DNA from: Nocardioides luteus
Lineage (GTDB): Bacteria > Actinomycetota > Actinomycetes > Propionibacteriales > Nocardioidaceae
DNA length: 64,000 nt
Assembly (NCBI RefSeq): GCF_014648595.1
Contig: NZ_BMRK01000004.1
Coordinates: 229,160 to 293,159 of the forward strand
Direction of reading: 5' to 3'
Part shown: piece by piece, positions 8,810 through 18,265 of the stretch
Position numbering within the stretch: the first letter of the stretch is position 1
Layout: every line of letters begins with the position of its first letter
Notes under the pieces: model-generated
What the model was told of the DNA's origin: nothing
The model's database searches: none
What the model saw: the letters and a program-made list of their open reading frames with translations, nothing else
Translations under genes and position numbers: made by a program

Positions 8810-10350
8810 AGCGACTCCAGGTCGAGGGCGCGGCCGGCGGCGTAGAGGTCCTGGGGGCAGGTGGCGGCGGCGCAGTCGGCATAGCGGTCGGCCAGCCGCG
8901 CGAGCGCCTTGACGGTCTCGACCACGGCCGGGTCCGCGGCGAGGTTGTGCTGCTCGTAGGGGTCGGAGGAGCGGTCGTAGACCTCGACCTCGCCGGTGTG
9001 GAGCCGGGCGTAGGTCCACGAGCCCACCCGAATGCCCGACCACAGCTGCCTGCTCCCGTCGGTGACCCGCCAGCCGGCGACCGGGATCGCCCGGGTCTGC
9101 TCGGGCGCGCGCAGCCACGGCAGGATGTCGATCCCGTCGGAGGGGCGCGGCGGCTTCGCGCCGGCGGCGGCCAGCAGGGTGGCGGCGATGTCGGGGTTGG
9201 TGACCGGGGTCCGCACCGTCCGGCCGCGCGGGATGCCGGGACCGCTCATCAGCACCGGGATCCGGAGCGACTCGTCGAAGTGCCACAGCTTGCCGTTGAG
9301 GTTGTGGTAGCCGCTCGAGTAGCCGTTGTCGGAGGTGAAGACGACCATCGTCCGCTTGAGCTCACCGCTCTTCTTCAGCCCGGTCAGGAGCGAGGCGATG
9401 TTGCGGTCCAGGCTGCGGAGGGCCTCCAGGCGGCGCTGGTAGGCGATCCGCACCGCGTCCTTCTTGCGCGGGTTGAACCTCCCGCGCCCGGGCGACCCCT
9501 TCGCGTAGCCGGAGACGTCCTCGGGGAAGAGGTTGGGCCGCGCCGGGATCCGCACGCCGTCGTAGAAGCCGCGGTCCTGGGCGTCGGGCACGGTCACCGA
9601 GAGCGCGGCGTCGGTGCCTGCGTAGATCTTCTTCGGGTCGTCGGGGCCGGACGGCGAGCCGTGGTGCGGCGCCACGTAGTTCACCCAGGTGAACCACGGC
9701 TTCCCGGTGACTCGCTCGGCCGCGATCCCGGCCTTCGCGTGCTCGGTGATCACCGTCGAGGAGTAGCCCTTCGACTTGATGATCTCGCCGTTGACGTTGA
9801 ACTTCGGTGATCGGAAGTTGTACGTCGACGGGTCCACGGTCGCCCGCCACTGGTCCCAGCCGGGCGGTACGTCGCCGCGGGTCTCGCCCTCGCCGTAGCC
9901 GTTGAGGTACTTCCCCGCCAGGATCGTCGAGTAGCCCGCCTCCTGCAGCGAGGTCGCCACGGTGGCCGAGTCGTCGAAGGCCTGATAGCCGCCGTGCGGC
10001 CCGTCGATCGTGCGCGCGCCGTGGTTGTGGGCGTACTGCCCGGTCAGCAGCGAGGCACGCGCCGGCACGCAGATCGGCGTCGGCGCGACCCCCTCGGCGA
10101 AGGAGACGCCGCTGCGCTCGACCAGCTTGCGCACCTGCGGCAGGTAGTCCATGTCGATGTAGGAGAGGTCGTCGACCGTGATCATCAGCAGGTTCGGCTT
10201 CTCGACGGGCCGCTCCAGAGCAGGCGTACGCGTCGGGGCCGCCGCCACGGCGGTCGGCTCGTGCACGAGCCCGGTCACCGCGAGGGCGCTCATCGCGGCG
10301 GTCGCCACGGCAGCCCGCCGGCGGCGGGTGAACAGGTCGACGACCGGCAT
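8806..10350 (-). CDS. Exported sulfatase (formylglycine type), copy 1
   Basis: A 514-residue alkaline-phosphatase-fold sulfatase. PNLLMITVDDLSYID holds the metal-binding Asp pair. CVPARASLLTGQYAHNHG contains the C-x-P-x-R signature whose Cys becomes formylglycine. EVYDRSSDPYEQHNL closes the fold. The N terminus (a run of four Arg, then a hydrophobic stretch to AVAAA) is a signal peptide. The ATG has GGGAG nine bases upstream; an in-frame TTG lies six bases further. It is a close paralogue of the neighbouring gene and overlaps the DUF1707 gene. The natural substrate is unknown. The formylglycine-generating enzyme it would need is not in the window. Confidence 0.92.
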   Translation of the reverse strand: MPVVDLFTRRRRAAVATAAMSALAVTGLVHEPTAVAAAPTRTPALERPVEKPNLLMITVDDLSYIDMDYLPQVRKLVERSGVSFAEGVAPTPICVPARASLLTGQYAHNHGARTIDGPHGGYQAFDDSATVATSLQEAGYSTILAGKYLNGYGEGETRGDVPPGWDQWRATVDPSTYNFRSPKFNVNGEIIKSKGYSSTVITEHAKAGIAAERVTGKPWFTWVNYVAPHHGSPSGPDDPKKIYAGTDAALSVTVPDAQDRGFYDGVRIPARPNLFPEDVSGYAKGSPGRGRFNPRKKDAVRIAYQRRLEALRSLDRNIASLLTGLKKSGELKRTMVVFTSDNGYSSGYHNLNGKLWHFDESLRIPVLMSGPGIPRGRTVRTPVTNPDIAATLLAAAGAKPPRPSDGIDILPWLRAPEQTRAIPVAGWRVTDGSRQLWSGIRVGSWTYARLHTGEVEVYDRSSDPYEQHNLAADPAVVETVKALARLADRYADCAAATCPQDLYAAGRALDLESL

Positions 10351-10452
10351 GACCAAACACTCCCAAGTAATACGAGTTATTTAGTCTACTTTAACGCCTA
10401 AGCGGCGATCCGCCGATCGACGCCACCGATCGGACGGGCCGGACGGGCCGAT

Positions 10453-12021
10453 TCAGAGACCGGCGAGGTCGAGCGGGCCGCCGGCCGGATACATCTTCTT
10501 CGGGCAGGCGTCGCCCTCGCAGTCGCGATACTTCTCGGCAAGGTCGGCCAGCCGCGAGAGCGTCGAGGCGTGGCCGGGATCCTCGGCGAGGTTGTTCATC
10601 TCGTAGGGGTCGGCGGCGCGGTCGTAGAGCTCGACGCCACCGTTGCGCAGTTCGACGTAGGTCCACCGGCCGACCCTCACGCCGGACCACAGCCGGGTGG
10701 TGCCGTCGCGCGTGGGCCACGCCTCGATCGGCACGACGCGGGTCTGCTCGGGCGCCCGCAGCCACGGCAGGATGTCGACCCCGTCGGCCTCGTGCGGGTC
10801 GTCGGCACCCGCCGCGGCGAGGAGCGTGGTGGCGATGTCGGGGTTCGTCAGCGGGGTGCCGACCTCGCGCCCCTTCGGCACACCGGGCCCGCTCATCAGC
10901 ACCGGGATGCGCAGCGTCTCCTCGTAGTACCAGAGCTTGCCGTTGAAGTTGTGGTAGCCGCTGGAGAAGCCGTTGTCGGAGCTGAAGACGACCAGCGTGC
11001 GCGCCAGCTCACCGGTCTTCTTCAGGCCACCGAGCAGCGAGGCGATGTTGCGGTCCAGGCTGCGCGCCGACTCGATCCGGCGCTGGTAGGAGAGCCGGTA
11101 GGCGTCCTTCTCGATCTGGGAGGGGTTCTTCCGAGAGGGCGACCCCTTCGGAAAGCCCTCACGCTGCTCCGAGAAGAGGTTCGGCTGCGGCGGGATCGGC
11201 TTGTCGGCGTACGCACCACGGTCCTGCTTGTCCGGCACGGGCACCCCGATCGCACCCTTGGTGCCGCGGAAGCGCTGCTTGGGGTCGCCCTTCGCGGTCG
11301 GCCCGCCGAGGTGCGGCGCCACATAGTTGACCCACTGGAACCACGGTTTGCTCGCCGCGCCGGGCTCCCTCCTCGCATCCCGGAGGGACGCCTTCGCCTG
11401 CTGGGTGATGACGGTGGTGGAGTAGCCCTTCGGCTTCACCACTCGCCCGTTCACGTTGAACTTCGCACCCAGATAGTTGTAGGTCGACGGGTCCAGGGTC
11501 GCGCGCCACTGGTCCCACCCCGGAGGCACGTCGTGCTTGCTGCCCTTCTGGCCGTACTCGTTGAGGTACTTGCCGGTGAACAGCGTCGTGTAGCCGGCGT
11601 CCTGCAGCGAGGTCGCCAGGGTCGCGGAGTCGTCGAAGGAGGGATAGCCGCCCTCGGGGCCGTGGATCGTGTGGGCGCCGTGGTTGTGGGCGTACTGCCC
11701 CGAGAGCAGGGAGGCCCGGGCGGGCACGCAGATCGGCGTCGGCGCGAGCGCGTCGGTGAAGGTCACGCCGCCCTCACCGACCAGCTGCTTCACCTTGGGC
11801 AGGTAGTCCATGTCGATGGCGGAGAGGTCGTCGACGGTGACCATCAGCAGGTTGGGCTTCTCGACCGGCATCCGGAAGGCCGGCGTCGCCGTCGCCTCCT
11901 GCCCGGTGGCGCGGTCGGGCGGGGGCTTCTGGGTCGGCGCGAAACCGCAGCCGGAGATGCCTACGGCCGCGGTCACCGCGAGCGCCGCCGAGAGCGTCCG
12001 GACCCGTCTGGATACCGCCAC
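10453..12021 (-). CDS. Lipoprotein sulfatase (formylglycine type), copy 2
   Basis: A 522-residue paralogue of the preceding sulfatase, with the same metal motif (NLLMVTVDDLSAID) and the same CVPARASLLSGQYAHNHG signature. It differs at the N terminus: RTLSAALAVTAAVGISGC ends in a lipobox-like ISGC, so this copy is probably membrane-anchored where copy 1 is secreted. It starts with GTG, with GAGGA about seven bases upstream. Its stop is about 100 bases from the copy 1 start, and that gap is unusually AT-rich, so copy 1 may have its own promoter. The gene is divergent from sdhC, with a 28-bp palindrome between them. Confidence 0.92.
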   Translation of the reverse strand: MAVSRRVRTLSAALAVTAAVGISGCGFAPTQKPPPDRATGQEATATPAFRMPVEKPNLLMVTVDDLSAIDMDYLPKVKQLVGEGGVTFTDALAPTPICVPARASLLSGQYAHNHGAHTIHGPEGGYPSFDDSATLATSLQDAGYTTLFTGKYLNEYGQKGSKHDVPPGWDQWRATLDPSTYNYLGAKFNVNGRVVKPKGYSTTVITQQAKASLRDARREPGAASKPWFQWVNYVAPHLGGPTAKGDPKQRFRGTKGAIGVPVPDKQDRGAYADKPIPPQPNLFSEQREGFPKGSPSRKNPSQIEKDAYRLSYQRRIESARSLDRNIASLLGGLKKTGELARTLVVFSSDNGFSSGYHNFNGKLWYYEETLRIPVLMSGPGVPKGREVGTPLTNPDIATTLLAAAGADDPHEADGVDILPWLRAPEQTRVVPIEAWPTRDGTTRLWSGVRVGRWTYVELRNGGVELYDRAADPYEMNNLAEDPGHASTLSRLADLAEKYRDCEGDACPKKMYPAGGPLDLAGL

Positions 12022-12116
12022 TGATTGTCCTCATCACACTGGTCGATCACTGCCGGGTCCGCCCGGCCGTACAGAAAGTCTGTCACCGATGGTCTCACAG
12101 CGGCGGTGACCTTCGG

Positions 12117-12144
12117 ACGCGTGTTAGGGTCACCTAACACGCGT
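12117..12144. promoter_or_regulatory. Perfect 28-bp palindrome between sulfatase 2 and sdhC
   Basis: Twelve-base arms (ACGCGTGTTAGG and CCTAACACGCGT) surround a GTCA centre with no mismatch. It lies 93 bases before the sdhC start and 96 bases before the divergent sulfatase start, a good position for an operator shared by both. The TTAGG…CCTAA ends recall actinobacterial iron-regulator boxes, but the spacing (4 bases) is shorter than the DtxR/IdeR consensus. It is not followed by a T-tract, so it does not look like a terminator. Confidence 0.6.
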
Positions 12145-12236
12145 ACTTTGTACTCACCAGTAACCTCACGCGTCCGCACAGAGACGCGAATGTCACATAC
12201 TCCCTGCCTGCAAGTTCGGCTATCGGGAGTAGTAGC

Positions 12237-12965
12237 GTGCGTGCCGTGGCAACCACGACTCTGATCAAAGGCGCGCGGTCGACGCGCTCGACGATCGCCC
12301 TGAAGCTCCTTATGGCGGCCAGCGGCATCGTCTTCGTCCTGTTTGTGCTGGTGCACATGTACGGCAACCTCAAAGCGTTCAGCGGAGAGCTCGCCTACAA
12401 CGAGTACGCCGAGCACCTACGTACGTTCGGGGAGCCGTACCTTCCCTACGGGGGTCTCCTCTGGATCCTTCGGGTGGTGCTCCTGGGCTCGCTGGTGGCG
12501 CACGTCGGCGCCGCGGTGGCGCTCGCCAGGCGCGCGCACGCCCAGCGCCCCGTCAAGTACGCCGTGAAGAAGAACAAGGCTTCGTCGCTCTCCTCGCGCA
12601 CCATGCGCTGGGGCGGCGTGGCGCTGTTCGTCTTCATCGTCTGGCACCTGCTCCACTTCACGATCGCGAAGATCAACGTGGGCAAGGGCGGGCAGGCGCC
12701 TGACATCACCGAGAACCCCTACCGCCTCCTGGTGAACTCCTTCCTGCCGGAGCAGTGGTGGATGGTCGCCATCTACCTGCTCGCGATGCTCGCGCTCGCG
12801 TTCCACCTGCACCACGGCACCTTCAGCGCCATCCAGACGCTCGGGTTCACCAACACCGCTGAGTCGCGTGCCAGGGCCCGCGTCGCCGGCTGGGTCGTCG
12901 CGATCGTGATCGCCGGCGGCTTCTCGCTGGTCCCCCTGTTCACCGTCTTCGGCGTCATCTCTTAA
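12237..12965 (+). CDS. sdhC: Succinate dehydrogenase cytochrome b558 subunit
   Basis: A 242-residue membrane anchor of type-B succinate:quinone oxidoreductase. It has five hydrophobic helices and His residues placed for two hemes (LVHMYGNL, WHLLHF, HLHHG). One such subunit replaces SdhC plus SdhD of the type-C enzyme. The GTG at 12237 is chosen because GGGAG lies seven bases upstream; a second GTG three codons later is poorly spaced. It is first of the sdhCAB operon, 13 bases before sdhA. Regulation probably involves the palindrome upstream. Confidence 0.93.
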   Translation: MRAVATTTLIKGARSTRSTIALKLLMAASGIVFVLFVLVHMYGNLKAFSGELAYNEYAEHLRTFGEPYLPYGGLLWILRVVLLGSLVAHVGAAVALARRAHAQRPVKYAVKKNKASSLSSRTMRWGGVALFVFIVWHLLHFTIAKINVGKGGQAPDITENPYRLLVNSFLPEQWWMVAIYLLAMLALAFHLHHGTFSAIQTLGFTNTAESRARARVAGWVVAIVIAGGFSLVPLFTVFGVIS

Positions 12966-12978
12966 GGACATCTGACAC

Positions 12979-15033
12979 ATGGCTGCTGGAACCCACTATC
13001 TGCCTGGCCTCACCCCGACCAACGAGGCCCCGGTCCAGAAATCCGACGACGCCGCCGGCTACTACGTGCTCGGTGACAAGCTCGTCGACCCAAAGACGCC
13101 CACCGGGCCGATCGCGGAGCGCTGGACCACCCGCAAGTTCGAGAACCGCCTGGTCAACCCGGCCAACCGCCGCAAGCTCGACATCATCATCGTCGGCACC
13201 GGCCTGGCCGGCGGCGCCGCTGCTGCCACGCTCGGCGAGGCCGGCTACAACGTGAAGTCCTTCTGCTACCAGGACTCCCCGCGTCGCGCTCACTCGATCG
13301 CCGCGCAGGGCGGCATCAACGCCTCCAAGAACTACAAGTCCGACGGCGACTCCGACTACCGCCTCTTCTACGACACGGTCAAGGGCGGCGACTACCGCTC
13401 GCGCGAGTCGAACGTCTACCGCCTCGCCGAGGTCTCGACCAACATCATCGACCAGTGCGTGGCGCAGGGCGTGCCCTTCGCCCGCGAGTACGGCGGTCTG
13501 TTGGACAACCGCTCCTTCGGTGGCGTCCAGGTGTCGCGTACGTTCTACGCCCGCGGCCAGACCGGCCAGCAGCTGCTCCTCGGCGCCTACCAGGCCATGG
13601 AGCGCCAGGTCGCTGCCGGCACCGTCGAGCAGTTCACCCGCCACGAGATGCTCGACGTGATCATCGTCGACGGCCGCGCCCGCGGCATCGTGGCCCGCAA
13701 CATGGTCACCGGCGAGATCGAGACCCACCTGGCCGACGCGGTCGTGCTCGCCACGGGCGGCTACGGGAACGTCTTCTACCTCTCCACCAACGCGATGGGG
13801 TCGAACGTGATGGCCGCCTGGCGCGCACACCGCAAGGGCGCGTACATGGCGAACCCCTGCTACACGCAGATCCACCCGACCTGCATCCCGGTCACCGGCG
13901 CCCACCAGTCGAAGCTGACCCTGATGTCGGAGTCGCTGCGTAACGACGGCCGCATCTGGGTGCCGAAGAAGGCCGAGGACTGCACCAAGGACCCGCGCGA
14001 CATCCCCGAGGAGGACCGCGACTACTTCCTGGAGCGGATCTACCCGGCGTTCGGCAACCTGGTCCCCCGCGACATCGCCTCCCGCGCCGCGAAGTACATG
14101 TGCGACGAGGGCCGCGGCGTCGGCCCGGAGGTCGAGGAGACCCAGCCCGACGGCACGGTGAAGAAGTTCCGTCGCGGCGTCTACCTCGACCTGGGTGCCG
14201 CGATCGAGCGCCTCGGCAAGGACAAGATCGAGGAGAAGTACGACAACCTCCTCGACATGTACGAGCGGATCACGGGCGAGAACCCCTACGAGGTGCCGAT
14301 GCGGATCTACCCCGCGGTGCACTACGTCATGGGTGGCCTCTGGGTGGACTACGAGCTCCAGACCAGCATCACCGGCCTGTTCTGCGCCGGCGAGGCGAAC
14401 TTCTCCGACCACGGTGCGAACCGTCTCGGCGCCTCCGCGCTGATGCAGGGGCTGGCCGACGGTTACTTCGTGCTGCCGAACACCATCACCGACTACCTCG
14501 CCGACGGGCCGTTCGAGAAGATCGACGAGTCCCACCCGGCCGTGGTCGAGGCTCTCGAGGGCGTCCAGTCCCGTGTCGAGAAGCTGATGAGCATCAACGG
14601 CGAGCGCTCCGTGGAGTCCATCCACAAGGAGCTCGGCCAGATCATGTGGGAGTACTGCGGCATGGACCGCCGCGAGGAGGGGCTCAAGACGGCCATCGGC
14701 CTGATCCGTGAGCTCAAGAAGGAGTTCTGGACCAACGTCAAGGTCCTCGGCTCGGCCGACTCCCTCAACCAGGACCTCGAGAAGGCCAACCGCGTCGCCG
14801 ACTTCATCGAGCTCGGTGAGCTCATGTGCATCGACGCGCTCAACCGGCGCGAGTCCTGCGGCGGCCACTTCCGTGGCGAGTCGCAGACCGAGGAGGGCGA
14901 GGCGCTGCGTCACGACGACGAGTTCGCCTACGTCGCGGCCTGGGAGTTCGGCGGCGAGGACGGCGCCCCGATCCTCCACAAGGAGGACCTGATCTACACC
15001 GCCATCGAGATGAAGCAGAGGTCGTACAAGTAA
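12979..15033 (+). CDS. sdhA: Succinate dehydrogenase flavoprotein subunit
   Basis: A 684-residue FAD subunit that oxidises succinate to fumarate. [15 protein letters not shown] is the dinucleotide-binding glycine motif and [14 protein letters not shown] carries the His that binds FAD covalently. HPTCIPVTG and [14 protein letters not shown] hold active-site residues. The long flavoprotein with an extended N terminus fits the type-B enzymes of actinobacteria. The TAA stop shares its last base with the sdhB ATG (TAATG), so the catalytic subunits are translationally coupled. Confidence 0.96.
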   Translation: MAAGTHYLPGLTPTNEAPVQKSDDAAGYYVLGDKLVDPKTPTGPIAERWTTRKFENRLVNPANRRKLDIIIVGTGLAGGAAAATLGEAGYNVKSFCYQDSPRRAHSIAAQGGINASKNYKSDGDSDYRLFYDTVKGGDYRSRESNVYRLAEVSTNIIDQCVAQGVPFAREYGGLLDNRSFGGVQVSRTFYARGQTGQQLLLGAYQAMERQVAAGTVEQFTRHEMLDVIIVDGRARGIVARNMVTGEIETHLADAVVLATGGYGNVFYLSTNAMGSNVMAAWRAHRKGAYMANPCYTQIHPTCIPVTGAHQSKLTLMSESLRNDGRIWVPKKAEDCTKDPRDIPEEDRDYFLERIYPAFGNLVPRDIASRAAKYMCDEGRGVGPEVEETQPDGTVKKFRRGVYLDLGAAIERLGKDKIEEKYDNLLDMYERITGENPYEVPMRIYPAVHYVMGGLWVDYELQTSITGLFCAGEANFSDHGANRLGASALMQGLADGYFVLPNTITDYLADGPFEKIDESHPAVVEALEGVQSRVEKLMSINGERSVESIHKELGQIMWEYCGMDRREEGLKTAIGLIRELKKEFWTNVKVLGSADSLNQDLEKANRVADFIELGELMCIDALNRRESCGGHFRGESQTEEGEALRHDDEFAYVAAWEFGGEDGAPILHKEDLIYTAIEMKQRSYK

Positions 15034-15773
15034 TGAAGCTGACGCTCAAGATCTGGCGGCAGGCCAACGCATCCGACAAGGGTGCCCTCAAGACGTACGA
15101 GCTGGACGGCGTCTCGCAGGACATGTCCTTCCTCGAGATGCTCGACCTGCTCAACGAGCAGCTCCTGCACAACGACGAGGAGCCGGTCGCGTTCGACTCC
15201 GACTGTCGCGAGGGCATCTGCGGCATGTGCTCGCTGATGATCAACGGCGAGGCGCACGGCCCGGAGGTCACCACGACCTGCCAGCTGCACATGCGCTCGT
15301 TCAAGGACGGCGACACGATCACCATCGAGCCGTGGCGCGCCGCGTCGTTCCCGATCGTGAAGGACCTGATCGTCGACCGCTCCGCGTTCGACCGGATCAT
15401 CCAGAACGGCGGTTACATCTCGGCCAACACGGGTTCGGCCCCCGAGGCCAACTCGGTGCCGGCGCCGCGCGACAAGGCCATGCGCGCCTTCAACACGGCC
15501 ACCTGCATCGGCTGCGGCGCCTGCGTCGCCGCCTGCCCGAACGGCTCCGCGTCGCTCTTCCTGGGCGCGAAGATCACCCACCTCGGTGAGCTGCCGCAGG
15601 GTCAGCCGGAGCGCTACTCCCGCGTGCAGTCGATGATCGGCCAGCACGACGCCGAGGGCTTCGGTGGCTGCACCAACATCGGTGAGTGCGCGGCCGCGTG
15701 CCCCAAGGAGATCCCGCTCGACGTGATCTCGCAGCTCAACAAGGACCTGCGCAAGTCGATGATCCTCGGCTGA
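15033..15773 (+). CDS. sdhB: Succinate dehydrogenase iron–sulfur subunit
   Basis: A 246-residue electron-transfer subunit. Cluster ligands are visible: C58, C63, C66 and C83 for the [2Fe-2S] centre. C158, C161, C164 and C168 ([12 protein letters not shown]) plus C213, C219 and C223 ([12 protein letters not shown]) share the [4Fe-4S] and [3Fe-4S] centres. The start is the ATG overlapping the sdhA stop by one base; the frame is open further upstream only as a shadow of sdhA. A strong hairpin with a T-run follows about 15 bases after the stop and ends the operon. Confidence 0.96.
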   Translation: MKLTLKIWRQANASDKGALKTYELDGVSQDMSFLEMLDLLNEQLLHNDEEPVAFDSDCREGICGMCSLMINGEAHGPEVTTTCQLHMRSFKDGDTITIEPWRAASFPIVKDLIVDRSAFDRIIQNGGYISANTGSAPEANSVPAPRDKAMRAFNTATCIGCGACVAACPNGSASLFLGAKITHLGELPQGQPERYSRVQSMIGQHDAEGFGGCTNIGECAAACPKEIPLDVISQLNKDLRKSMILG

Positions 15774-15788
15774 CCCACGGGTTCACAG

Positions 15789-15831
15789 CAGAACGGCCGC
15801 TCTCCTCCGGGAGGGCGGCCGTTCTGGTTTT
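15789..15831 (+). terminator. Intrinsic terminator after sdhCAB
   Basis: Arms CAGAACGGCCGC and GCGGCCGTTCTG (15789–15800 / 15815–15826) form a 12-bp perfect stem, extended by an inner CTCC/GGAG pair and followed by GTTTTCT. It lies between sdhB and the convergent ohr gene, and probably serves sdhCAB. Confidence 0.85.
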
Positions 15832-15853
15832 CTGGGCTGTGCTGTGGGCCAGC

Positions 15854-16270
15854 TCAGGCAACGGTGAGCTTGACCTCGACGTTGCCGCGGGTGGCGTTGG
15901 AGTAGGGGCAGACCTGGTGGGCCTGCTCGGCGAGCTGCTGAGCGGTCTCGGCGTCGGCGCCGGGGATGGTGACCTCGAGCTGCACGGCGAGGCCGAAACC
16001 ACCCTGGCCGTTGTCGCCGATGCTCACGTCGGCGACGACCTCGGAATCGGTCATGTCGACCTTGGCCTTGCCGGCGACGAGCTTGAGAGCGGAGTGGAAG
16101 CAGGCGGCGTAGCCGGCAGCGAAGAGCTGCTCCGGGTTGGTCGCGCCACCCTCGCCGCCCATCTCCTTGGGGATGCGGACGTCGGTGTCGACGAACCCGT
16201 CGGTGGACTGGACGTGGCCGTTGCGGGCGTCGCCGGTGCTGACTGCAGTAGCTGTGTAAGTCGGTGTCAT
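15854..16270 (-). CDS. ohr: Organic hydroperoxide resistance protein Ohr
   Basis: A 138-residue OsmC-superfamily thiol peroxidase that reduces organic hydroperoxides. Both catalytic cysteines are present: C57 in AAGYAACFHSAL and C121 in VCPYSNATRGN; the second motif marks Ohr rather than OsmC. NPEQLFAAG is also typical. I chose the ATG giving MTPTYTATAV; the frame is open 12 codons further, but those codons cover the putative operator. It is divergent from ohrR with a 54-base shared regulatory gap. Confidence 0.95.
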   Translation of the reverse strand: MTPTYTATAVSTGDARNGHVQSTDGFVDTDVRIPKEMGGEGGATNPEQLFAAGYAACFHSALKLVAGKAKVDMTDSEVVADVSIGDNGQGGFGLAVQLEVTIPGADAETAQQLAEQAHQVCPYSNATRGNVEVKLTVA

Positions 16271-16306
16271 GTGCACAACTATATTGCGCACAATCGAATA
16301 GCGCAA
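16271..16306. promoter_or_regulatory. Probable OhrR operator region
   Basis: The 54-base gap between ohr and ohrR carries GTGCACAAC (16271–16279) and an inverted pair TTGCGC (16284–16289) / GCGCAA (16301–16306). TTGCGCACAA is itself nearly palindromic. MarR-type OhrR proteins bind inverted repeats between such divergent genes. The assignment is by position and symmetry; no consensus for this genus was available. Confidence 0.55.
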
Positions 16307-16324
16307 GGGAGTAGACTTCTCGAT

Positions 16325-16780
16325 GTGTCCGGCCGTACCTATCCGCAGCTCTCGCTCGATCTACAGCTCTGCTTCCCCCTGTACGCGGCGACCCGCGCGG
16401 TCACGAAGCGCTATGTCACCCTGCTGAAGGGGACCGGACTGACCTATCCGCAGTATCTGGTGATGCTGGTGCTCTGGGAGTCGGAGGAGCCGCTCTCGGT
16501 GACCACCCTCGGCCAGCGCCTCCGGCTCGACTCCGGCACCCTCACTCCCCTGCTCAAGCGGCTCGAGACCGCCGGCCTGGTGCAGCGCGACCGCGACCCG
16601 GCCGACGAGCGCCGGGTGCTCGTCAGCCTCACCGACGACGGCCGCGCGATGGAGGAGCAGGTCTCCGGCGTACCCGAGCAGCTCGGCCAGTCGATGGGCA
16701 TCACCCGCGACGAGGCGCTCGCGCTCCGCGACCAGCTCACCGAGCTGGTCGACCACCTCGACACCGCGGAGTCTTCGTAG
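16325..16780 (+). CDS. ohrR: MarR-family organic-peroxide sensor OhrR
   Basis: A 151-residue winged-helix repressor. Cys16 ([14 protein letters not shown]) lies at the position of the peroxide-sensing cysteine of OhrR proteins. The wing region [17 protein letters not shown] is the conserved MarR DNA-contact segment. The GTG at 16325 is chosen; the frame is open further upstream only as a shadow of ohr. Divergence from ohr gives the usual arrangement in which OhrR represses ohr until oxidised by organic peroxide. Confidence 0.93.
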   Translation: MSGRTYPQLSLDLQLCFPLYAATRAVTKRYVTLLKGTGLTYPQYLVMLVLWESEEPLSVTTLGQRLRLDSGTLTPLLKRLETAGLVQRDRDPADERRVLVSLTDDGRAMEEQVSGVPEQLGQSMGITRDEALALRDQLTELVDHLDTAESS

Positions 16781-16783
16781 GGG

Positions 16784-17008
16784 CTATCCCCTGCCTCGCA
16801 GCGCCCGCACGCCGAGCTTGACCAGCAGCCCGCCGAGGACGACGTCCACGGCCACCAGCACTGCGTGGGCGATGTAGTAGGGCCGCGGCCGGTTCTGCTC
16901 CGGGTCCTTGGCGGTCTTGACGAGGTTGCGACCGAAGTTGGTCCAGATCGCGATCGTCCACACACCGATCACCAGCAGCAGCGTGCCTTCGTTCTTCTCG
17001 AGCTTCAT
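16784..17008 (-). CDS. SCO4848-family small membrane protein
   Basis: A 74-residue protein with two hydrophobic helices ([16 protein letters not shown] and a C-terminal [18 protein letters not shown]) and a charged loop between ([14 protein letters not shown]). The pattern FGVW…W…N followed by the second helix resembles the SCO4848 family of actinobacteria, whose function is unknown. It starts with ATG, stands alone on the minus strand, and ends three bases after the convergent ohrR stop. Confidence 0.72.
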   Translation of the reverse strand: MKLEKNEGTLLLVIGVWTIAIWTNFGRNLVKTAKDPEQNRPRPYYIAHAVLVAVDVVLGGLLVKLGVRALRGRG

Positions 17009-17057
17009 GTCTCGACTCTCTCATTGTTCTGGTTGGGGACTGGTGTTCGGGCCGGAC

Positions 17058-17125
17058 GGGGTAGTCCAGGGAGATTTGGCCGGTTTACTGGCCAGTAACG
17101 GGCCAGAACTCCCTGGAGTATCCCG
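17058..17125. repeat. Hairpin repeat element, copy 1 (68 bp)
   Basis: Ends GGGGTAGTCCAGGGA / TCCCTGGAGTATCCC pair as a long stem. An inner stem TTTGGCC / GGCCAGAA surrounds a TTTACTGGCCAGTAA-like centre. It lies 12 bases past the stop of the DUF559-like gene. Copies 2 and 3 are at 18266 and 33175. Confidence 0.8.
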
Positions 17126-17136
17126 CCAACGCGAGC

Positions 17137-18192
17137 TCACGCCGACCGACGACGAAGAAAGCGGACACGCTGGTCGGTGCTGAGGGCCCGGCGTTGCTCA
17201 ACCGTCGTCGTCGGTGTCCACCAAGCCGGCGGCTCAATGGTCCACGCTCGAGCGCCCTGCGCCAGAAGCGCCCGCTGCCTCGCATCCTGCGTACGGCGGA
17301 CGAAGTTCGAGGGGTCCCGGCGGTCGGCAGCGGTCATCGTCACGTACTCGAGGCCGAGACGGCGGAAGTCGGCCTCGCGCTTGATGTCGTGTGCCCGCTG
17401 CCGGCCGACCAGGTGGAGAGCTCCGTCGTACTCCCCCACGACGCCGGCCTCGACATCGAGGAGGTCGGGCGTGCCGACGTGGTTGCCGGCTAGATCGAAG
17501 ACCGGATGGTTGCAGACGATCCTATGTATCCCGAGCTCAGACACCCAGATGAGCCGCATCTCGGTCTCCATCGGCGACCAGCTGTTCTCCACGGCGTGAA
17601 GGAGTGCTTCGCGCAACTGAGGGACCCCCGTCCATCCGTTGAGCGACCGGGTGTACGCAGCCACCTCGCGGATCGAGACCAGATCCGTCGCCATCGCCAT
17701 GTCCAGCGCGACGACGGCGTCAGCCAGGTCGGTTGCGTAACGAGCCTCGAACGCGATCGACCGAGTCGGGTCCGTGCCGAGGATCCCGTCGAGCTCGCGA
17801 TCGTGTCTGGGCGAGAGCCGCTCTTGGGTGATCACGTAGCCGGCCTGGGTGGCCCGGCGATTCTCGTGAACCACGATCGGGACCGGGAGCAACTGGCCAG
17901 TGTGGTCGAAACCGTCGAACCAGCGTGCACCCGACCACGCGAACGTCGCCCAGCCGGTGATGTAGCCCTCCGGCACCGCGGTCGCCGCTTCTAGCACCCG
18001 CTGCTGCGGATCGCTGGCATCGACGTCGGCCGGTACGTAGAGCCCTCTGCTGCTCCGCCGCCAAGCCCGGCCGCGTGTCTGGCGTCTGGTGGGCCCTGAT
18101 TCGCCCGTCGGATCGATCTTCACAGGGCGCATGATCTTCGGCCGCTTCTGCGAGTGCGGCGGAGGCCTGAACTGGGTTGGCCGTCTGGTCAT
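17137..18192 (-). CDS. DUF559-like / AbiEi-type protein with Vsr-fold nuclease domain
   Basis: About 351 residues. The N-terminal part (RAWRRSSRGLYVPADVDASD) resembles the winged-helix start of AbiEi-like proteins. The C-terminal ~110 residues have the DUF559 layout of the PD-(D/E)xK superfamily: SPMETEMRL, then TPDLLDVEAGVVGEYDGALH, then a Lys/Arg-rich helix and GLEYVTMTAAD. Such proteins are common and often multicopy in Nocardioides-type genomes; their role (defence, DNA processing or relic) is unknown. ATGs at 18192 and 18216 are both possible. Hairpin repeats lie just beyond each end of the gene. Confidence 0.7.
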   Translation of the reverse strand: MTRRPTQFRPPPHSQKRPKIMRPVKIDPTGESGPTRRQTRGRAWRRSSRGLYVPADVDASDPQQRVLEAATAVPEGYITGWATFAWSGARWFDGFDHTGQLLPVPIVVHENRRATQAGYVITQERLSPRHDRELDGILGTDPTRSIAFEARYATDLADAVVALDMAMATDLVSIREVAAYTRSLNGWTGVPQLREALLHAVENSWSPMETEMRLIWVSELGIHRIVCNHPVFDLAGNHVGTPDLLDVEAGVVGEYDGALHLVGRQRAHDIKREADFRRLGLEYVTMTAADRRDPSNFVRRTQDARQRALLAQGARAWTIEPPAWWTPTTTVEQRRALSTDQRVRFLRRRSA

Positions 18193-18265
18193 GCCTGGAT
18201 CGTGCGACAACCACATTCAGACCGCACCGTCATTCCCGCTGCCTGTGGATAACTTCGTCGGCAGC

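Noticed and set aside
12117-12144. DtxR/IdeR iron box or Rex/Crp site
   Set aside because: Half-sites resemble iron boxes, but the centre is 4 bases where the consensus needs 9; Rex and Crp half-sites do not match. Kept only as an unassigned palindrome.
12955-14979. Long open frame antisense to sdhA (674 codons)
   Set aside because: A by-product of GC-rich third positions; Val/Asp/Gly/Leu-rich composition, no family match and fully overlapped by a certain gene.
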